Assembly: GCA_021201315.1 (NCBI GenBank)
Contig: JAJQFG010000096.1
Location: 1 to 50,364, forward strand
DNA: 50,364 bases
Reading direction: 5' to 3'
From: Erysipelotrichaceae bacterium
GTDB taxonomy: Bacteria > Bacillota_I > Bacilli_A > Erysipelotrichales > Coprobacillaceae
Shown here: positions 39,145-50,364 of the stretch, in pieces
Position numbering within the stretch: the first letter of the stretch is position 1
Layout of the letters: each line of letters starts with the position of its first letter
Position numbers and translations under genes: made by a program
Notes under the pieces: generated by a model
The model's input: only the letters and a program-made list of their open reading frames with translations
The model's database searches: none
What the model was told of the DNA's origin: nothing

Positions 39145-41040
39145 ATGGGAAAGTATAAAAATGATGCAACTGATTTATTAAAGTACGTTGGTGGTAAAGA
39201 GAATATTAAAGCTGTTTCACATTGTGTAACAAGAATGCGTTTTGTATTGATTGATGATAAAAAGGCTGATGTTAAAAAGATTGAGTCTATTCCTTCTGCA
39301 AAAGGAACATTTACACAATCAGGTCAATTTCAAGTTATTATTGGGAATGATGTTCAAGCATTTTACAATGATTTTATTGCTGTATCAGGTATTGAAGGTG
39401 TAAGCAAAGATTCTGCTAAGGATGCTGCTAAATCAAATCAAACATGGGTACAAAGATTAATTGGTAATCTAGGAGAAATATTTGCACCATTGATTCCAGC
39501 GTTGATTTGTGGTGGTTTAATTTTAGGTTTTAGAAACTGTATTGATTCTATTTACTTTTTTGAAAATGGTACAAAGACGTTGGTCGATATTTCACAATTT
39601 TGGAGTGGCGTTGATAGTTTCTTATGGCTGATTGGGGAAGCAGTATTCCATTTCTTACCAGTTGGTATTGTGTGGTCTATTACCAAAAAAATGGGTACAA
39701 CTCAAATATTAGGTATTATTCTAGGTATTACATTAGTATCTCCACAATTATTAAATGCTTATAATGTTGCTTCTACAGCTGCTGCAGATATACCAGTATG
39801 GGATTTTGGATTTGTACAAGTTCAAATGATTGGTTATCAGGCTCAGGTTATCCCAGCTATGCTGGCAGGGTTTGTGTTAGTTTATTTAGAAAGATTTTTT
39901 AGAAAGATTTCACCTGAATATATTAGTATGATTGTTGTACCATTCTGTTCATTAGTACCAGCTGTCTTAATTGCTCATACCGTTGTTGGACCTATTGGAT
40001 GGACGATTGGTAATTTCATTTCAGAAGTCGTTTATAGTGGTTTGACTTCTAATTTTGGTTGGTTATTTGCTACATTCTTTGGTCTATTATATGCACCTTT
40101 AGTTATTACAGGTTTACATCATATGACAAATGCTATTGATACTCAATTAGTGAGTTCATTTGGTGGAACAATCTTATGGCCTATGATTGCTTTATCTAAT
40201 ATTGCTCAAGGTTCAGCAGTATTAGCTATGGTTGTGTTACAAAAGAAAAATGATAGAGCACAACAAGTATCTATTCCAGCATGTATTTCTTGTTATTTAG
40301 GTGTTACTGAACCAGCGTTATTTGGTGTCAATTTAAAATATATGTTTCCATTTATTTGCGGTATGATTGGTTCTGCATGTGCTGCGACTTTCTCAGTTGC
40401 TAATGGTGTTATGGCAACCTCTATTGGTGTTGGTGGTATTCCTGGTATCTTATCTATTTTTCCACAATATATGTTACAATTTGCAATTGCTATGATTATT
40501 GCGATAGTTGTATCATTTACATTAACTTATATTGTTGGTAAGCAGCGCTTAACAGATGAAGATTTATACGGTGAAAATATTGAAGATACGAAAGATTCAG
40601 AATTATTTATCTCACCTTTACAAGGACAAATAATACCTATTACAGAAGTTCAGGATCAGGTATTTTCTACAAAAATGATGGGTGATGGATTTGCGGTTGA
40701 TTTAACTGATGGAAATGTCGTTGCACCTTTTAGTGGCGAAATAGTTATGACTTTTCCTACCAAACATGCATATGGTATAAGAAATGATGATGGTTTAGAA
40801 GTATTGATTCATTTAGGTATGGATACTGTTGAATTAAATGGGGAAGGGTTTGAAAGTTACGTTGAAGTTGGCGACAAAGTGAAACAAGGACAAAAAATAG
40901 CTAAAGTTGATATAGATTTTATTAAATCAAAAGGAAAATCAATAGTATCACCAGTTGTCTTTACATCTAAGCATGAGGTAACATTATTGGAAAATAATAT
41001 TGTTAAGACAAAACAAAAACAAATTATTGAAATTATGTAG
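39145..41040 (+). CDS. treP: Trehalose PTS permease EIIBCA, copy 1
   Basis: This membrane permease imports and phosphorylates trehalose to trehalose-6-phosphate. It has an EIIB domain with phosphorylated Cys27 (KAVSHCVTRMRFVL), EIIC with about ten helices (about 105-460), and a fused glucose-type EIIA (about 490-620: VFSTKMMGDGFAV, KHAYG, active His556 in EVLIHLGMDTVELNG). It therefore needs only HPr for phosphate supply. The start at 39145 follows GAGGAGAAAG; a longer frame would start inside the operators. It is 9 nt upstream of phosphotrehalase copy 1 in the same operon. Confidence 0.95.
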   Translation: MGKYKNDATDLLKYVGGKENIKAVSHCVTRMRFVLIDDKKADVKKIESIPSAKGTFTQSGQFQVIIGNDVQAFYNDFIAVSGIEGVSKDSAKDAAKSNQTWVQRLIGNLGEIFAPLIPALICGGLILGFRNCIDSIYFFENGTKTLVDISQFWSGVDSFLWLIGEAVFHFLPVGIVWSITKKMGTTQILGIILGITLVSPQLLNAYNVASTAAADIPVWDFGFVQVQMIGYQAQVIPAMLAGFVLVYLERFFRKISPEYISMIVVPFCSLVPAVLIAHTVVGPIGWTIGNFISEVVYSGLTSNFGWLFATFFGLLYAPLVITGLHHMTNAIDTQLVSSFGGTILWPMIALSNIAQGSAVLAMVVLQKKNDRAQQVSIPACISCYLGVTEPALFGVNLKYMFPFICGMIGSACAATFSVANGVMATSIGVGGIPGILSIFPQYMLQFAIAMIIAIVVSFTLTYIVGKQRLTDEDLYGENIEDTKDSELFISPLQGQIIPITEVQDQVFSTKMMGDGFAVDLTDGNVVAPFSGEIVMTFPTKHAYGIRNDDGLEVLIHLGMDTVELNGEGFESYVEVGDKVKQGQKIAKVDIDFIKSKGKSIVSPVVFTSKHEVTLLENNIVKTKQKQIIEIM

Positions 41041-41049
41041 AGGTATTAT

Positions 41050-42687
41050 ATGTCAAATTTTAAAGATAAAGTTGTTTATCAAATCTATCCTAAATCTTTT
41101 AAAGATTCTAATAATGATGGCATTGGTGATTTAAAAGGAATTACAAGTAAACTTGATTACTTAAAATTATTAGGTATTGATTATATATGGATAACACCAT
41201 TCTTTATATCTCCACAAAATGATAATGGATATGATATCACTGATTATTATCATATTGATCCTATCTATGGCACCATGGATGATTTGGATGAATTAATCAA
41301 AGAAGCAGATAATAGAAATATAGGTTTGATGTTTGATATGGTCTTTAATCATACATCTACAACACATGAATGGTTTCAAAAAGCACTCAATGGTGAACAA
41401 AAGTATAAAAATTATTATTTCTTTAAAAAGCCTGTCAATGGTGGCATGCCTACAAATTGGGAGTCTAAATTTGGTGGCCCTGTATGGGAATATGTTGAAA
41501 AATTTGATGAATATTATTTACATTTATTTGATAAGACGCAAGCTGATCTTAACTGGGAAAATCCTGAGGTACGAGCAGAGTTAGCGAAAATATTAAATTT
41601 TTGGATTGACAAAGGAGTTAAAGGATTTAGATTTGATGTGATTAATCTTATCAGTAAGAATGCTTTTGAAGACGATAATCAAGGTATTGGCAAAAAATTC
41701 TATACTGACGGAAACAAGGTTAATCAATATTTAAACGAATTAAATAATATAACATTTGGTAAATATAATGATATGATAACTGTTGGTGAAATGTCTGCAA
41801 CTACTATAGAAAACTGCGTTAATTATACTTATCCTGGTAATCATGAATTAGATATGACATTTAATTTTCATCATTTAAAAGTTGATTATCAAAACAAAGA
41901 AAAATGGACAGTTATGGATTTTGACTTTCAAGAACTTAAGGAACTCTTTAATAACTGGCAAGTTGGTATGCAAATAGGCCATGGATGGAATGCACTATTT
42001 TGGAATTGCCATGATCAGCCTAGAAGTCTATCACGTTTTGGTAATGATACAAAATGTCATGATGAATCTGCTAAAATGTTAGCAACCGCCATACATATGC
42101 AAAGAGGAACGCCATATATTTATCAAGGTGAAGAAATTGGTATGACCAATAATTATTTTACGGATATTCATCAATATAGAGATGTAGAAAGTATTAATTA
42201 TTATCATATTCTTAAGAATCAAGGCACTAATGAAAATGACATTCATAAAATCTTACAAGCTAAATCAAGAGATAATGCCAGAAGTCCTATGCAATGGAAT
42301 AAAGATGGTGGCTTTAGTGAAAATACACCTTGGATGGAAATGAATCCGAATCATACAAAAATTAATGTAGAAAATAATCTCAACAATCCAAACTCTATCT
42401 TCCATTATTATCAAAATTTGATTCAACTAAGAAAAAAATATAAAGTTATAAGTGAAGGTAGTTATATACCAATGGAAAAAGATCATCCTTATATTTATGC
42501 CTATAAAAGACAATACCGTGGTGATGAACTTATCGTTATCAATAACTTTTATGATGTTGATACATCTATAGAAATAGAATATATTAATGATTATAAAATA
42601 CTCACATCTAATTATGACAATCATCAATTAAATAAGCATTTATCAATAAGGCCTTATGAAACAATAGTGTTATATAAAAGCGAGTAA
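41050..42687 (+). CDS. treC: Alpha,alpha-phosphotrehalase, copy 1
   Basis: This glycoside hydrolase family 13 enzyme cleaves trehalose-6-phosphate to glucose and glucose-6-phosphate in the cytosol. The N-terminus [21 protein letters not shown] is typical. The catalytic nucleophile is Asp196 in GFRFDVIN, the acid/base Glu247 in TVGEMSA, and the transition-state stabiliser Asp322 in NCHDQPRS. The 545-aa length is normal. It follows treP by 9 nt. A near-duplicate, copy 2, lies at 44507-46116. Confidence 0.95.
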   Translation: MSNFKDKVVYQIYPKSFKDSNNDGIGDLKGITSKLDYLKLLGIDYIWITPFFISPQNDNGYDITDYYHIDPIYGTMDDLDELIKEADNRNIGLMFDMVFNHTSTTHEWFQKALNGEQKYKNYYFFKKPVNGGMPTNWESKFGGPVWEYVEKFDEYYLHLFDKTQADLNWENPEVRAELAKILNFWIDKGVKGFRFDVINLISKNAFEDDNQGIGKKFYTDGNKVNQYLNELNNITFGKYNDMITVGEMSATTIENCVNYTYPGNHELDMTFNFHHLKVDYQNKEKWTVMDFDFQELKELFNNWQVGMQIGHGWNALFWNCHDQPRSLSRFGNDTKCHDESAKMLATAIHMQRGTPYIYQGEEIGMTNNYFTDIHQYRDVESINYYHILKNQGTNENDIHKILQAKSRDNARSPMQWNKDGGFSENTPWMEMNPNHTKINVENNLNNPNSIFHYYQNLIQLRKKYKVISEGSYIPMEKDHPYIYAYKRQYRGDELIVINNFYDVDTSIEIEYINDYKILTSNYDNHQLNKHLSIRPYETIVLYKSE

Positions 42688-42700
42688 TACTCGCTTTTTT
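42677..42700 (+). terminator. Terminator between the two tre units
   Basis: AAAGCGAGT (42677-42685) and ACTCGCTTT (42689-42697) pair around the stop codon, then T. The next promoter starts at 42703. Confidence 0.85.
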
Positions 42701-42702
42701 CA

Positions 42703-42742
42703 TTGACATTCTTGTACGTACATGATATGATGTACGTACAAG
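42703..42742 (+). promoter_or_regulatory. Promoter and paired TreR operators ahead of treP copy 2
   Basis: TTGACA (42703-42708), a 17-bp spacer and TATGAT (42726-42731). CTTGTACGTACAT (42711-42723) and its exact reverse complement ATGTACGTACAAG (42730-42742) form a nested dyad: each half holds the 8-bp palindrome GTACGTAC-type core, and the pair brackets the -10. Confidence 0.8.
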
Positions 42743-42753
42743 GTGGGACGAAT

Positions 42754-46105
<3,352 letters not shown>

Positions 46106-46116
<11 letters not shown>

Positions 46117-46136
46117 TGGAATGTTTTGTTTTTTAT
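46106..46136 (+). terminator. Terminator of the tre unit 2
   Basis: AAACATTCC (46105-46113) and GGAATGTTT (46118-46126) with a TAAT loop at the stop codon, then T-rich sequence. Confidence 0.8.
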
Positions 46137-46154
46137 CATAAAACATGTTAAAAT
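46126..46154 (+). promoter_or_regulatory. Promoter of the HD-hydrolase/LysR operon
   Basis: TTGTTT, a 17-bp spacer and TAAAAT preceded by TG one base upstream (extended -10). It overlaps the T-run of the preceding terminator. Confidence 0.5.
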
Positions 46155-46178
46155 TTGAATACAGAAAGGAAATGACTT

Positions 46179-46736
46179 ATGAGTTATATAACAACATTTA
46201 CAGGTAAACATTTTGATCCTATGAATCCTATTGATGAAAAGATTGATATAGTAGATATTGCTCATGCTTTATCTATGATTTGTAGAGGTAATGGACATTT
46301 AATATATTTTTATTCTGTAGGTCAACATTCTATTAATTGTGCCAAAGAAGCAATGGCTTTAGATTATGGAGATCGTATTGCTTTAGGATGCTTATTACAT
46401 GATGCTAGTGAGGCTTATTTATCTGATGTCACAACACCTATTAAAGAAAAGTTAGATTATTATTTAGAAGTAGAAGATAAATTACAAAATATGATTTGGA
46501 ATCATTTTATCCCTGGTAATCCTTTAACAAAAGAAGAAAAGGATAAAATATTTGAAATTGATCATAAGATGTTATTATTTGAATTTCATGAATTAATGTG
46601 TGAAGATTTAAGTGAAGAAGTACCATTAATGTATGCTAAAATAGATTGTAGCTATGGTGATATGTATACAATAGAAAAAGAAATAATAACATTAGTAAAT
46701 CTATTACAAGAAGGTATTAAAGAAGAAGTTTGGTAG
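46179..46736 (+). CDS. HD-domain phosphohydrolase, 185 aa
   Basis: This metal-dependent phosphohydrolase resembles the YfbR/phage HD nucleotidase group. The metal ligands are His in FYSVGQHSINCA, the His-Asp doublet in LGCLLHDASEAYLSDVTTPIK, and a distal Asp near KIFEIDHKM. The opening SYITTFTGKHFDPMNP and DIAHALSMICRGNGH match that group, which hydrolyses nucleotides or deoxynucleotides. The substrate is not certain. It starts after GAAAGGAAATGAC and is followed 10 nt later by a LysR gene in the same operon. Confidence 0.88.
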   Translation: MSYITTFTGKHFDPMNPIDEKIDIVDIAHALSMICRGNGHLIYFYSVGQHSINCAKEAMALDYGDRIALGCLLHDASEAYLSDVTTPIKEKLDYYLEVEDKLQNMIWNHFIPGNPLTKEEKDKIFEIDHKMLLFEFHELMCEDLSEEVPLMYAKIDCSYGDMYTIEKEIITLVNLLQEGIKEEVW

Positions 46737-46746
46737 GAGGTATACT

Positions 46747-47604
46747 ATGATAGAGATTCATCAGTTAGAACAATTGGTATGTATTGCTGAAAGTGGAACC
46801 ATCTCTAAAGCAGCATCAAAATTACATATATCTCAACCTGCTCTGTCTCGTTCTATGCAAAAATTAGAAGATGATTTAGAAGTCCAAATATTTGATCATT
46901 ATGTTAATAAAGTGGTATTGAATGAAAATGGTGCATTAATTGTCGAACGTTCCAAAGATATTCTATCGTCTATTGATTCAATGGTTGCAGAAGTCCAGGA
47001 TTACAGTAAACGTCATCAAATGATATCGGTTGCTTCATGTACACCAGCACCAATCTGGGATTTGGATCCACTCATTAAAGAAATATATCCAAACATCAAT
47101 ATAACATCTAAAATACTAGATAAAGACAAATTAATAGAATCATTAATAAGTAAGGATTATAATTTAGTCATTACGCCTTTTGAAGTCAATGACAATAATA
47201 TTATAAGTATTCCTTATATTGAAGAAGATCTTTATTTATCATTACCACCTACGCACCATCTAGCTAATAAAAAAGAAGTATCATTTAGTAATATGGATGG
47301 AGAAACAATGCTTCTATATAGTAATATTGGCTTTTGGTATGATATGCATATCAAAGATATGCCTAATACAAAATTTCTCTTTCAAGATGATCGCAATACC
47401 TTTGTGGAGGTTGTTAAAGCATCGTCTTTACCATCATTTACATCTAATTTATCAATTAAACGTGAAGGTACAATGAATAATAGAGTGATTATACCCTTTA
47501 GTGATGATAATGCTCATGTGACCTTCTTTGTTAATATTCTACAAGAAGATAAAAAACGTTATCAAGATTTGATAAATAAAATAGAAAATTATTATGATTA
47601 TTAA
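46747..47604 (+). CDS. LysR family transcriptional regulator, 285 aa
   Basis: The N-terminal winged helix is IHQLEQLVCIAESGTISKAASKLHISQPALSRSMQKLEDDLEVQIFD (3-60), followed by a linker helix and a periplasmic-binding-like effector domain (about 90-285). The co-inducer is unknown. It is co-transcribed downstream of an HD hydrolase, unusual for LysR genes, which more often face their target divergently. The site is AGGAGGT. Confidence 0.92.
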   Translation: MIEIHQLEQLVCIAESGTISKAASKLHISQPALSRSMQKLEDDLEVQIFDHYVNKVVLNENGALIVERSKDILSSIDSMVAEVQDYSKRHQMISVASCTPAPIWDLDPLIKEIYPNINITSKILDKDKLIESLISKDYNLVITPFEVNDNNIISIPYIEEDLYLSLPPTHHLANKKEVSFSNMDGETMLLYSNIGFWYDMHIKDMPNTKFLFQDDRNTFVEVVKASSLPSFTSNLSIKREGTMNNRVIIPFSDDNAHVTFFVNILQEDKKRYQDLINKIENYYDY

Positions 47605-47662
47605 TTTGTCCACAATTTGTTAATACTGATATGTTAGTATATCTTTAAGGAGATGTGAAAAT

Positions 47663-48307
47663 ATGTTTGAATTAACAGTAGAATTATCACAACTTGAAAC
47701 TATTTCATCACAAGCAAAAGAATTCGAACAACTTATATTTTTCTATGAAGCTGGTCTAGAACAATTAGAAACTAAAATGAATATATTAAAAAAAGGATAT
47801 CAATATGATAATATGCGTTGTCCAATTAATCGTATTCAAACGAGAACTAAATCTATAGATTCTATTATTGATAAAATGAAAAGAAGAGATTTAGATTTAA
47901 CTTATAGTAATTTGATTAATAATATTTATGATATCGCTGGAATGCGTGTTATATGTCCTTTTTTGAATGATATTTATACTGTACAGAGTTATCTTATTAA
48001 TCAAAATGATATAGTTATAATGGAAACAAAAGATTATGTAAAGAATCCTAAACCTAATGGTTATCGCAGTCTACATATCATTCTTTTAGTAGATGTGTCA
48101 TTCTCTGATACACATCGTAAAATACCTGTAGAAGTGCAAATCAGAACAATCGCGATGGACTCATGGGCTTCACTAGAACATCAAATCAACTATAAAAAAG
48201 AAAATCATCATGTTACTGATGATATGAAAGCTCAATTAAAACAATGTGCAGATATTTCATGGAAAAATGATTTAGTTATGCAAAATCTATTAGATCAAGC
48301 AGAATGA
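47663..48307 (+). CDS. Small alarmone synthetase (RelP/RelQ-like), 214 aa
   Basis: This single-domain (p)ppGpp synthetase has only the RelA/SpoT synthetase fold. Conserved segments are CPINRIQTRTKSIDSIIDKMKRR, IYDIAGMRVICPF, NPKPNGYRSLHI, VEVQIRTIAMDSWASLEHQINYKK. The 214-aa length suits RelQ/YjbM or RelP/YwaC; I cannot tell which. No hydrolase domain is present. It probably makes ppGpp in response to cell-envelope or other stress. It has its own site, AAGGAGATG, and ends at a bidirectional terminator. Confidence 0.93.
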   Translation: MFELTVELSQLETISSQAKEFEQLIFFYEAGLEQLETKMNILKKGYQYDNMRCPINRIQTRTKSIDSIIDKMKRRDLDLTYSNLINNIYDIAGMRVICPFLNDIYTVQSYLINQNDIVIMETKDYVKNPKPNGYRSLHIILLVDVSFSDTHRKIPVEVQIRTIAMDSWASLEHQINYKKENHHVTDDMKAQLKQCADISWKNDLVMQNLLDQAE

Positions 48308-48336
48308 AGGCTGGTATTATTGACCAGCCTTTCTTT
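48307..48336. terminator. Bidirectional terminator, alarmone synthetase and PPOX genes
   Basis: AAGGCTGGT (48307-48315) and ACCAGCCTT (48323-48331), then TCTTTT on the plus strand. Both convergent genes end in it. Confidence 0.75.
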
Positions 48337-48910
48337 TCGCAATGATATCACTTATATCAAATGGAACTTCATCTATTTCTTTTTCATAAACATTGATAAA
48401 TGGCACATCTTCGACAGTTCGAAGTGGAAACTCTGACTTAGCTGTTACATTTTTTAAATCACAAGTAATTACTCCAATATACATTACAGGAATAGTTGTT
48501 CTTTCACTTAATGGTTTAATCTCTCTATGATTACATGTATATAATAAGTTATATCCTCTTTCCCATACTTCTGGATTATCTTTATAATCCACTATTTCCA
48601 TAGTACCTTTAGCCATCACACTACGATAATCATGATAATGACCCTTATACTTACGATCAGGGAAATCATTAAATAGACTAAATGATAACCCAACGCGTGG
48701 ATCTTTCTTCAATAAATCAATCTTTTTACCATGTTTCATAAAATGTGTATAAACCAATAATTGATTATCTTTCACTTCATAACTAAAACTTAATGGCAAT
48801 ACATAAGGTATACCATCTTCATCATTTATCGCAATATTGACTATTTGCATTTCATCTAGCATCGCACATATTAATTCTATTTCAGTAACTTCTCTTTCAA
48901 AATGTATCAT
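48317..48910 (-). CDS. Pyridoxamine-5-phosphate-oxidase-fold flavoprotein, 197 aa
   Basis: This split-barrel FMN-binding protein is of the PPOX/NimA-like group: MQIVNIAINDEDGIPYVLPLSFSYE, VYTHFMKHGKKIDLLKKDPRVGLSFS and YRSVMAKGTMEIV are characteristic. Such proteins are often annotated as NimA-family or general FMN-binding proteins; the reaction here is unknown. The start has GGAGG at ideal spacing. It is monocistronic. Confidence 0.9.
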   Translation of the reverse strand: MIHFEREVTEIELICAMLDEMQIVNIAINDEDGIPYVLPLSFSYEVKDNQLLVYTHFMKHGKKIDLLKKDPRVGLSFSLFNDFPDRKYKGHYHDYRSVMAKGTMEIVDYKDNPEVWERGYNLLYTCNHREIKPLSERTTIPVMYIGVITCDLKNVTAKSEFPLRTVEDVPFINVYEKEIDEVPFDISDIIAKRKAGQ

Positions 48911-49003
48911 ATGAATCCCTCCTAAGAATATTGTATATGATTTTTTAAATTATATAAAGCTTAATTTGCACAAATATGATATGATATAAAAAAGAGGTTC
49001 AAT

Positions 49004-49279
49004 ATGAATAAAGCTAAAATAATGATAGTTAATCAAAACATAATCAAGAAATATACAAATATAACTGATGAAGAATTATTAAATATGATGCAACAAATAA
49101 TCATACAACATCCAAATGATAAAATACTCATGCAATTAGAACATGATATCTATACATATGGTTTATTATATGATCATCAATTATATCAATCATATTTTTA
49201 TAATGATTTTGATGATTATGAAGATGGGATTGAATTTGGTAGTGATTTATGGATACAAACTGTATCCCATCATCAATGA
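49004..49279 (+). CDS. Unknown small protein, 91 aa
   Basis: The family is not recognised. It is helical and acidic at the end (FYNDFDDYEDGIEFGSD). There is no signal peptide or membrane segment. The site AAAGAGGTT is good and a TATAAA-like -10 lies just upstream (about 48980). Its last 7 bases overlap the end of the convergent patatin gene, so both mRNAs are complementary there. Confidence 0.65.
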   Translation: MNKAKIMIVNQNIIKKYTNITDEELLNMMQQIIIQHPNDKILMQLEHDIYTYGLLYDHQLYQSYFYNDFDDYEDGIEFGSDLWIQTVSHHQ

Positions 49280-50187
49280 GCTAAATAATCTCTTAATTCT
49301 TTCATTCTCTGTTTTGCATCAATATATCCTAAATAATATAAATTTCCTAATTTTTCCATATCCGATTCTAAACGCCCTACAATATGATTTTCTGATGGAT
49401 AATACACAAATAAGCGTCTTTCTCTTTCTAATCTTTCGATTTCATCACAATGATAATTATATCTTTCATTCATTGTATTGAGTGAAATAATTAAACTAGG
49501 ATAATCATGATAAACTCTTCTAGCAAGATTATCATGTTTTTTTGTTAAATCTTTACGATACCATTTAGGTCGAGTACGCACTACAATAATCTTCTTATAG
49601 CCTTGTTTAATAGCCCAACGATAAGGTATCTTGTCTTCGCAGCCACCATCTAAATAAGGCTTTCCATCTATATCGACCATTTTAGAAAAATATGGCATGG
49701 AAGCACTTGCACGAACTGCTTGATAAATATCATGACATTTTCCTTTTTCAAAGTATTCTACTTTACCGCTTAGACAATTTGTTGCAGTAGCGATAAAGCG
49801 TCTAGGAGTATGATTAAAATATATTTCATTAAAAGGATCTTCAATATCCTGAGAGGAATCTAACAAAAAATCAAAATTTATAATACCCTTATTGTCATTC
49901 ATGAAATTCTTAACTGTAACATACTGTCCATCATGACGATGTCCTAAATTAAAACGAGCAGAACGTCCTATTTGCCCTGATACATAATTCAATCCATTTA
50001 AAGCACCAGCTGATGTTCCAATAGTACATTCAAAATTGATATTTTCCTTCATTAAAGCATCTAAGACACCTTCACCATAAACAGCTCTAAAAGCACCACC
50101 TTCTAGAACAATACAACCTTTTGTAATATCATCAGAAGCTTGACCGTTAGGTAATTGATTTAATCCCGAGTATACTTTATGACTCAT
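49273..50187 (-). CDS. Patatin-like phospholipase, 304 aa
   Basis: This is a serine lipid acyl hydrolase with a Ser-Asp dyad. The oxyanion loop is VLEGGAFRAVYGEGVLD (GGxxR-type), the nucleophile Ser59 is in IGTSAGALNG, and the Asp is in YLDGGCEDKIP. It is cytosolic in prediction (no signal peptide), of the RssA/YjjU type. The substrate is unknown. It starts after GAGGTGAT. The 3-prime end overlaps the convergent small gene by 7 nt and no terminator hairpin was seen between them. Confidence 0.92.
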   Translation of the reverse strand: MSHKVYSGLNQLPNGQASDDITKGCIVLEGGAFRAVYGEGVLDALMKENINFECTIGTSAGALNGLNYVSGQIGRSARFNLGHRHDGQYVTVKNFMNDNKGIINFDFLLDSSQDIEDPFNEIYFNHTPRRFIATATNCLSGKVEYFEKGKCHDIYQAVRASASMPYFSKMVDIDGKPYLDGGCEDKIPYRWAIKQGYKKIIVVRTRPKWYRKDLTKKHDNLARRVYHDYPSLIISLNTMNERYNYHCDEIERLERERRLFVYYPSENHIVGRLESDMEKLGNLYYLGYIDAKQRMKELRDYLAH

Positions 50188-50261
50188 ATTATCACCTCAA
50201 AACTTATTATAGGTTTTCATATCTTATTGTACAAAAGACATTGTTTAAACTTTGTCTATTT

Positions 50262-50295
50262 TTATAAAAAAACTTTCAGATTAAACTGAAAGTTT
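50262..50295 (-). terminator. Terminator of a gene entering from the right
   Basis: AAACTTTCAG (50270-50279) and CTGAAAGTTT (50286-50295) form a 10-bp stem; on the minus strand a run of seven T follows. The stop of the partial gene lies in the loop. Confidence 0.8.
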
Positions 50296-50364
50296 CTTAA
50301 TTTGACATATATGTTTTTTATAATCTTTATTTTCTGAATCCTTATTGTAGCTAATACCTACCAA
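50281..50364 (-). CDS. C-terminal end of a gene running off the window
   Basis: Read on the minus strand from the window edge, the last 27 residues begin LVGISYNKDSENKDYKKHIC and end QIKKLSV. This resembles the C-terminus of AAA-ATPase-like/PD-(D/E)XK (DUF1703-type) proteins, which close with a similar GI.YD ... KH.C.I.K pattern; the identity is tentative. It stops in the terminator loop. Confidence 0.5.
   Translation of the reverse strand: MVGISYNKDSENKDYKKHICQIKKLSV

Overview
The window comes from an AT-rich, low-GC Gram-positive chromosome. The gene set and protein style (HPr, the yybS-gdpP-rplI-dnaB order, TypA, a DUF6465 protein, tre PTS genes, AGGAGG ribosome sites, TTGACA/TATAAT promoters, hairpin plus T-run terminators) suggest Bacillota, most likely class Erysipelotrichia (Coprobacillus / Catenibacterium / Faecalibacillus type). 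This is a judgement from protein style only; no database was searched. There is no integrase, transposase or classical prophage. The window is mostly core chromosome with a few accessory insertions.

Layout. 0.07-13.5 kb, nearly all minus strand: an unknown protein, HPr, a membrane methyltransferase-like protein with a WG-repeat lipoprotein, a plus-strand nitroreductase, DUF6465, an AlbA/Schlafen-type ATP-binding protein, CutC, TypA, an alpha/beta hydrolase - GDSL hydrolase - HAD phosphatase operon, a Cof-type HAD and thymidine kinase. 13.5-19.7 kb: a zinc-ribbon membrane protein, an odd tRNA-Thr(GGT), then a potassium locus in which kdpDE is divergent from a 37-aa membrane peptide, ktrB and ktrA. 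19.8-26 kb: a MATE transporter and the yybS-gdpP-rplI-dnaB operon. 26-27.6 kb: a small unknown protein, a first Abi_2/AbiF-type HEPN gene (frameshifted near its end) and a promoter-terminator small RNA. 27.6-35.3 kb: an EIIB-ROK fusion and a flavodoxin (both interrupted), an oxidoreductase, a MerR/MATE pair with a classical MerR promoter, another MATE and an SDR. 35.25-36.6 kb: a second AbiF-type module in which two identical 31-nt RNA elements precede the toxin-like gene; a 40-bp direct repeat flanks it. 36.6-46.1 kb: a HAD phosphatase, an RpiR regulator and a tandemly duplicated trehalose locus (treR, two EIIBCA permeases, two phosphotrehalases). 46.2-50.4 kb: an HD hydrolase, LysR, a small alarmone synthetase, a PPOX-fold protein, a small unknown protein, a patatin and the end of a further gene.

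How the parts fit. Potassium and c-di-AMP functions cluster here: KdpD lacks its Walker A motif but carries a c-di-AMP-type USP signature, it sits beside Ktr rather than Kdp transport genes, and GdpP (c-di-AMP phosphodiesterase) lies about 6 kb away. HPr feeds the trehalose EIIBCA permeases. TreR boxes of the TTGTACGTACAA type lie at three promoters. The most interesting content is the pair of HEPN AbiF-like genes with their RNAs. The second has an architecture like a type III toxin-antitoxin locus and looks inserted into the terminator that once separated the SDR and HAD genes.

Four genes are broken in one reading frame (abi 1, flavodoxin and the second phosphotrehalase by single-base slips in A or T runs; the EIIB-ROK gene by an in-frame stop beside an A run). 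This could be real decay, phase variation or base-calling error. Only two stretches over 300 bases lack a long gene: 17332-17632 (divergent regulatory region plus a 37-aa ORF) and 35251-35612 (the RNA elements).
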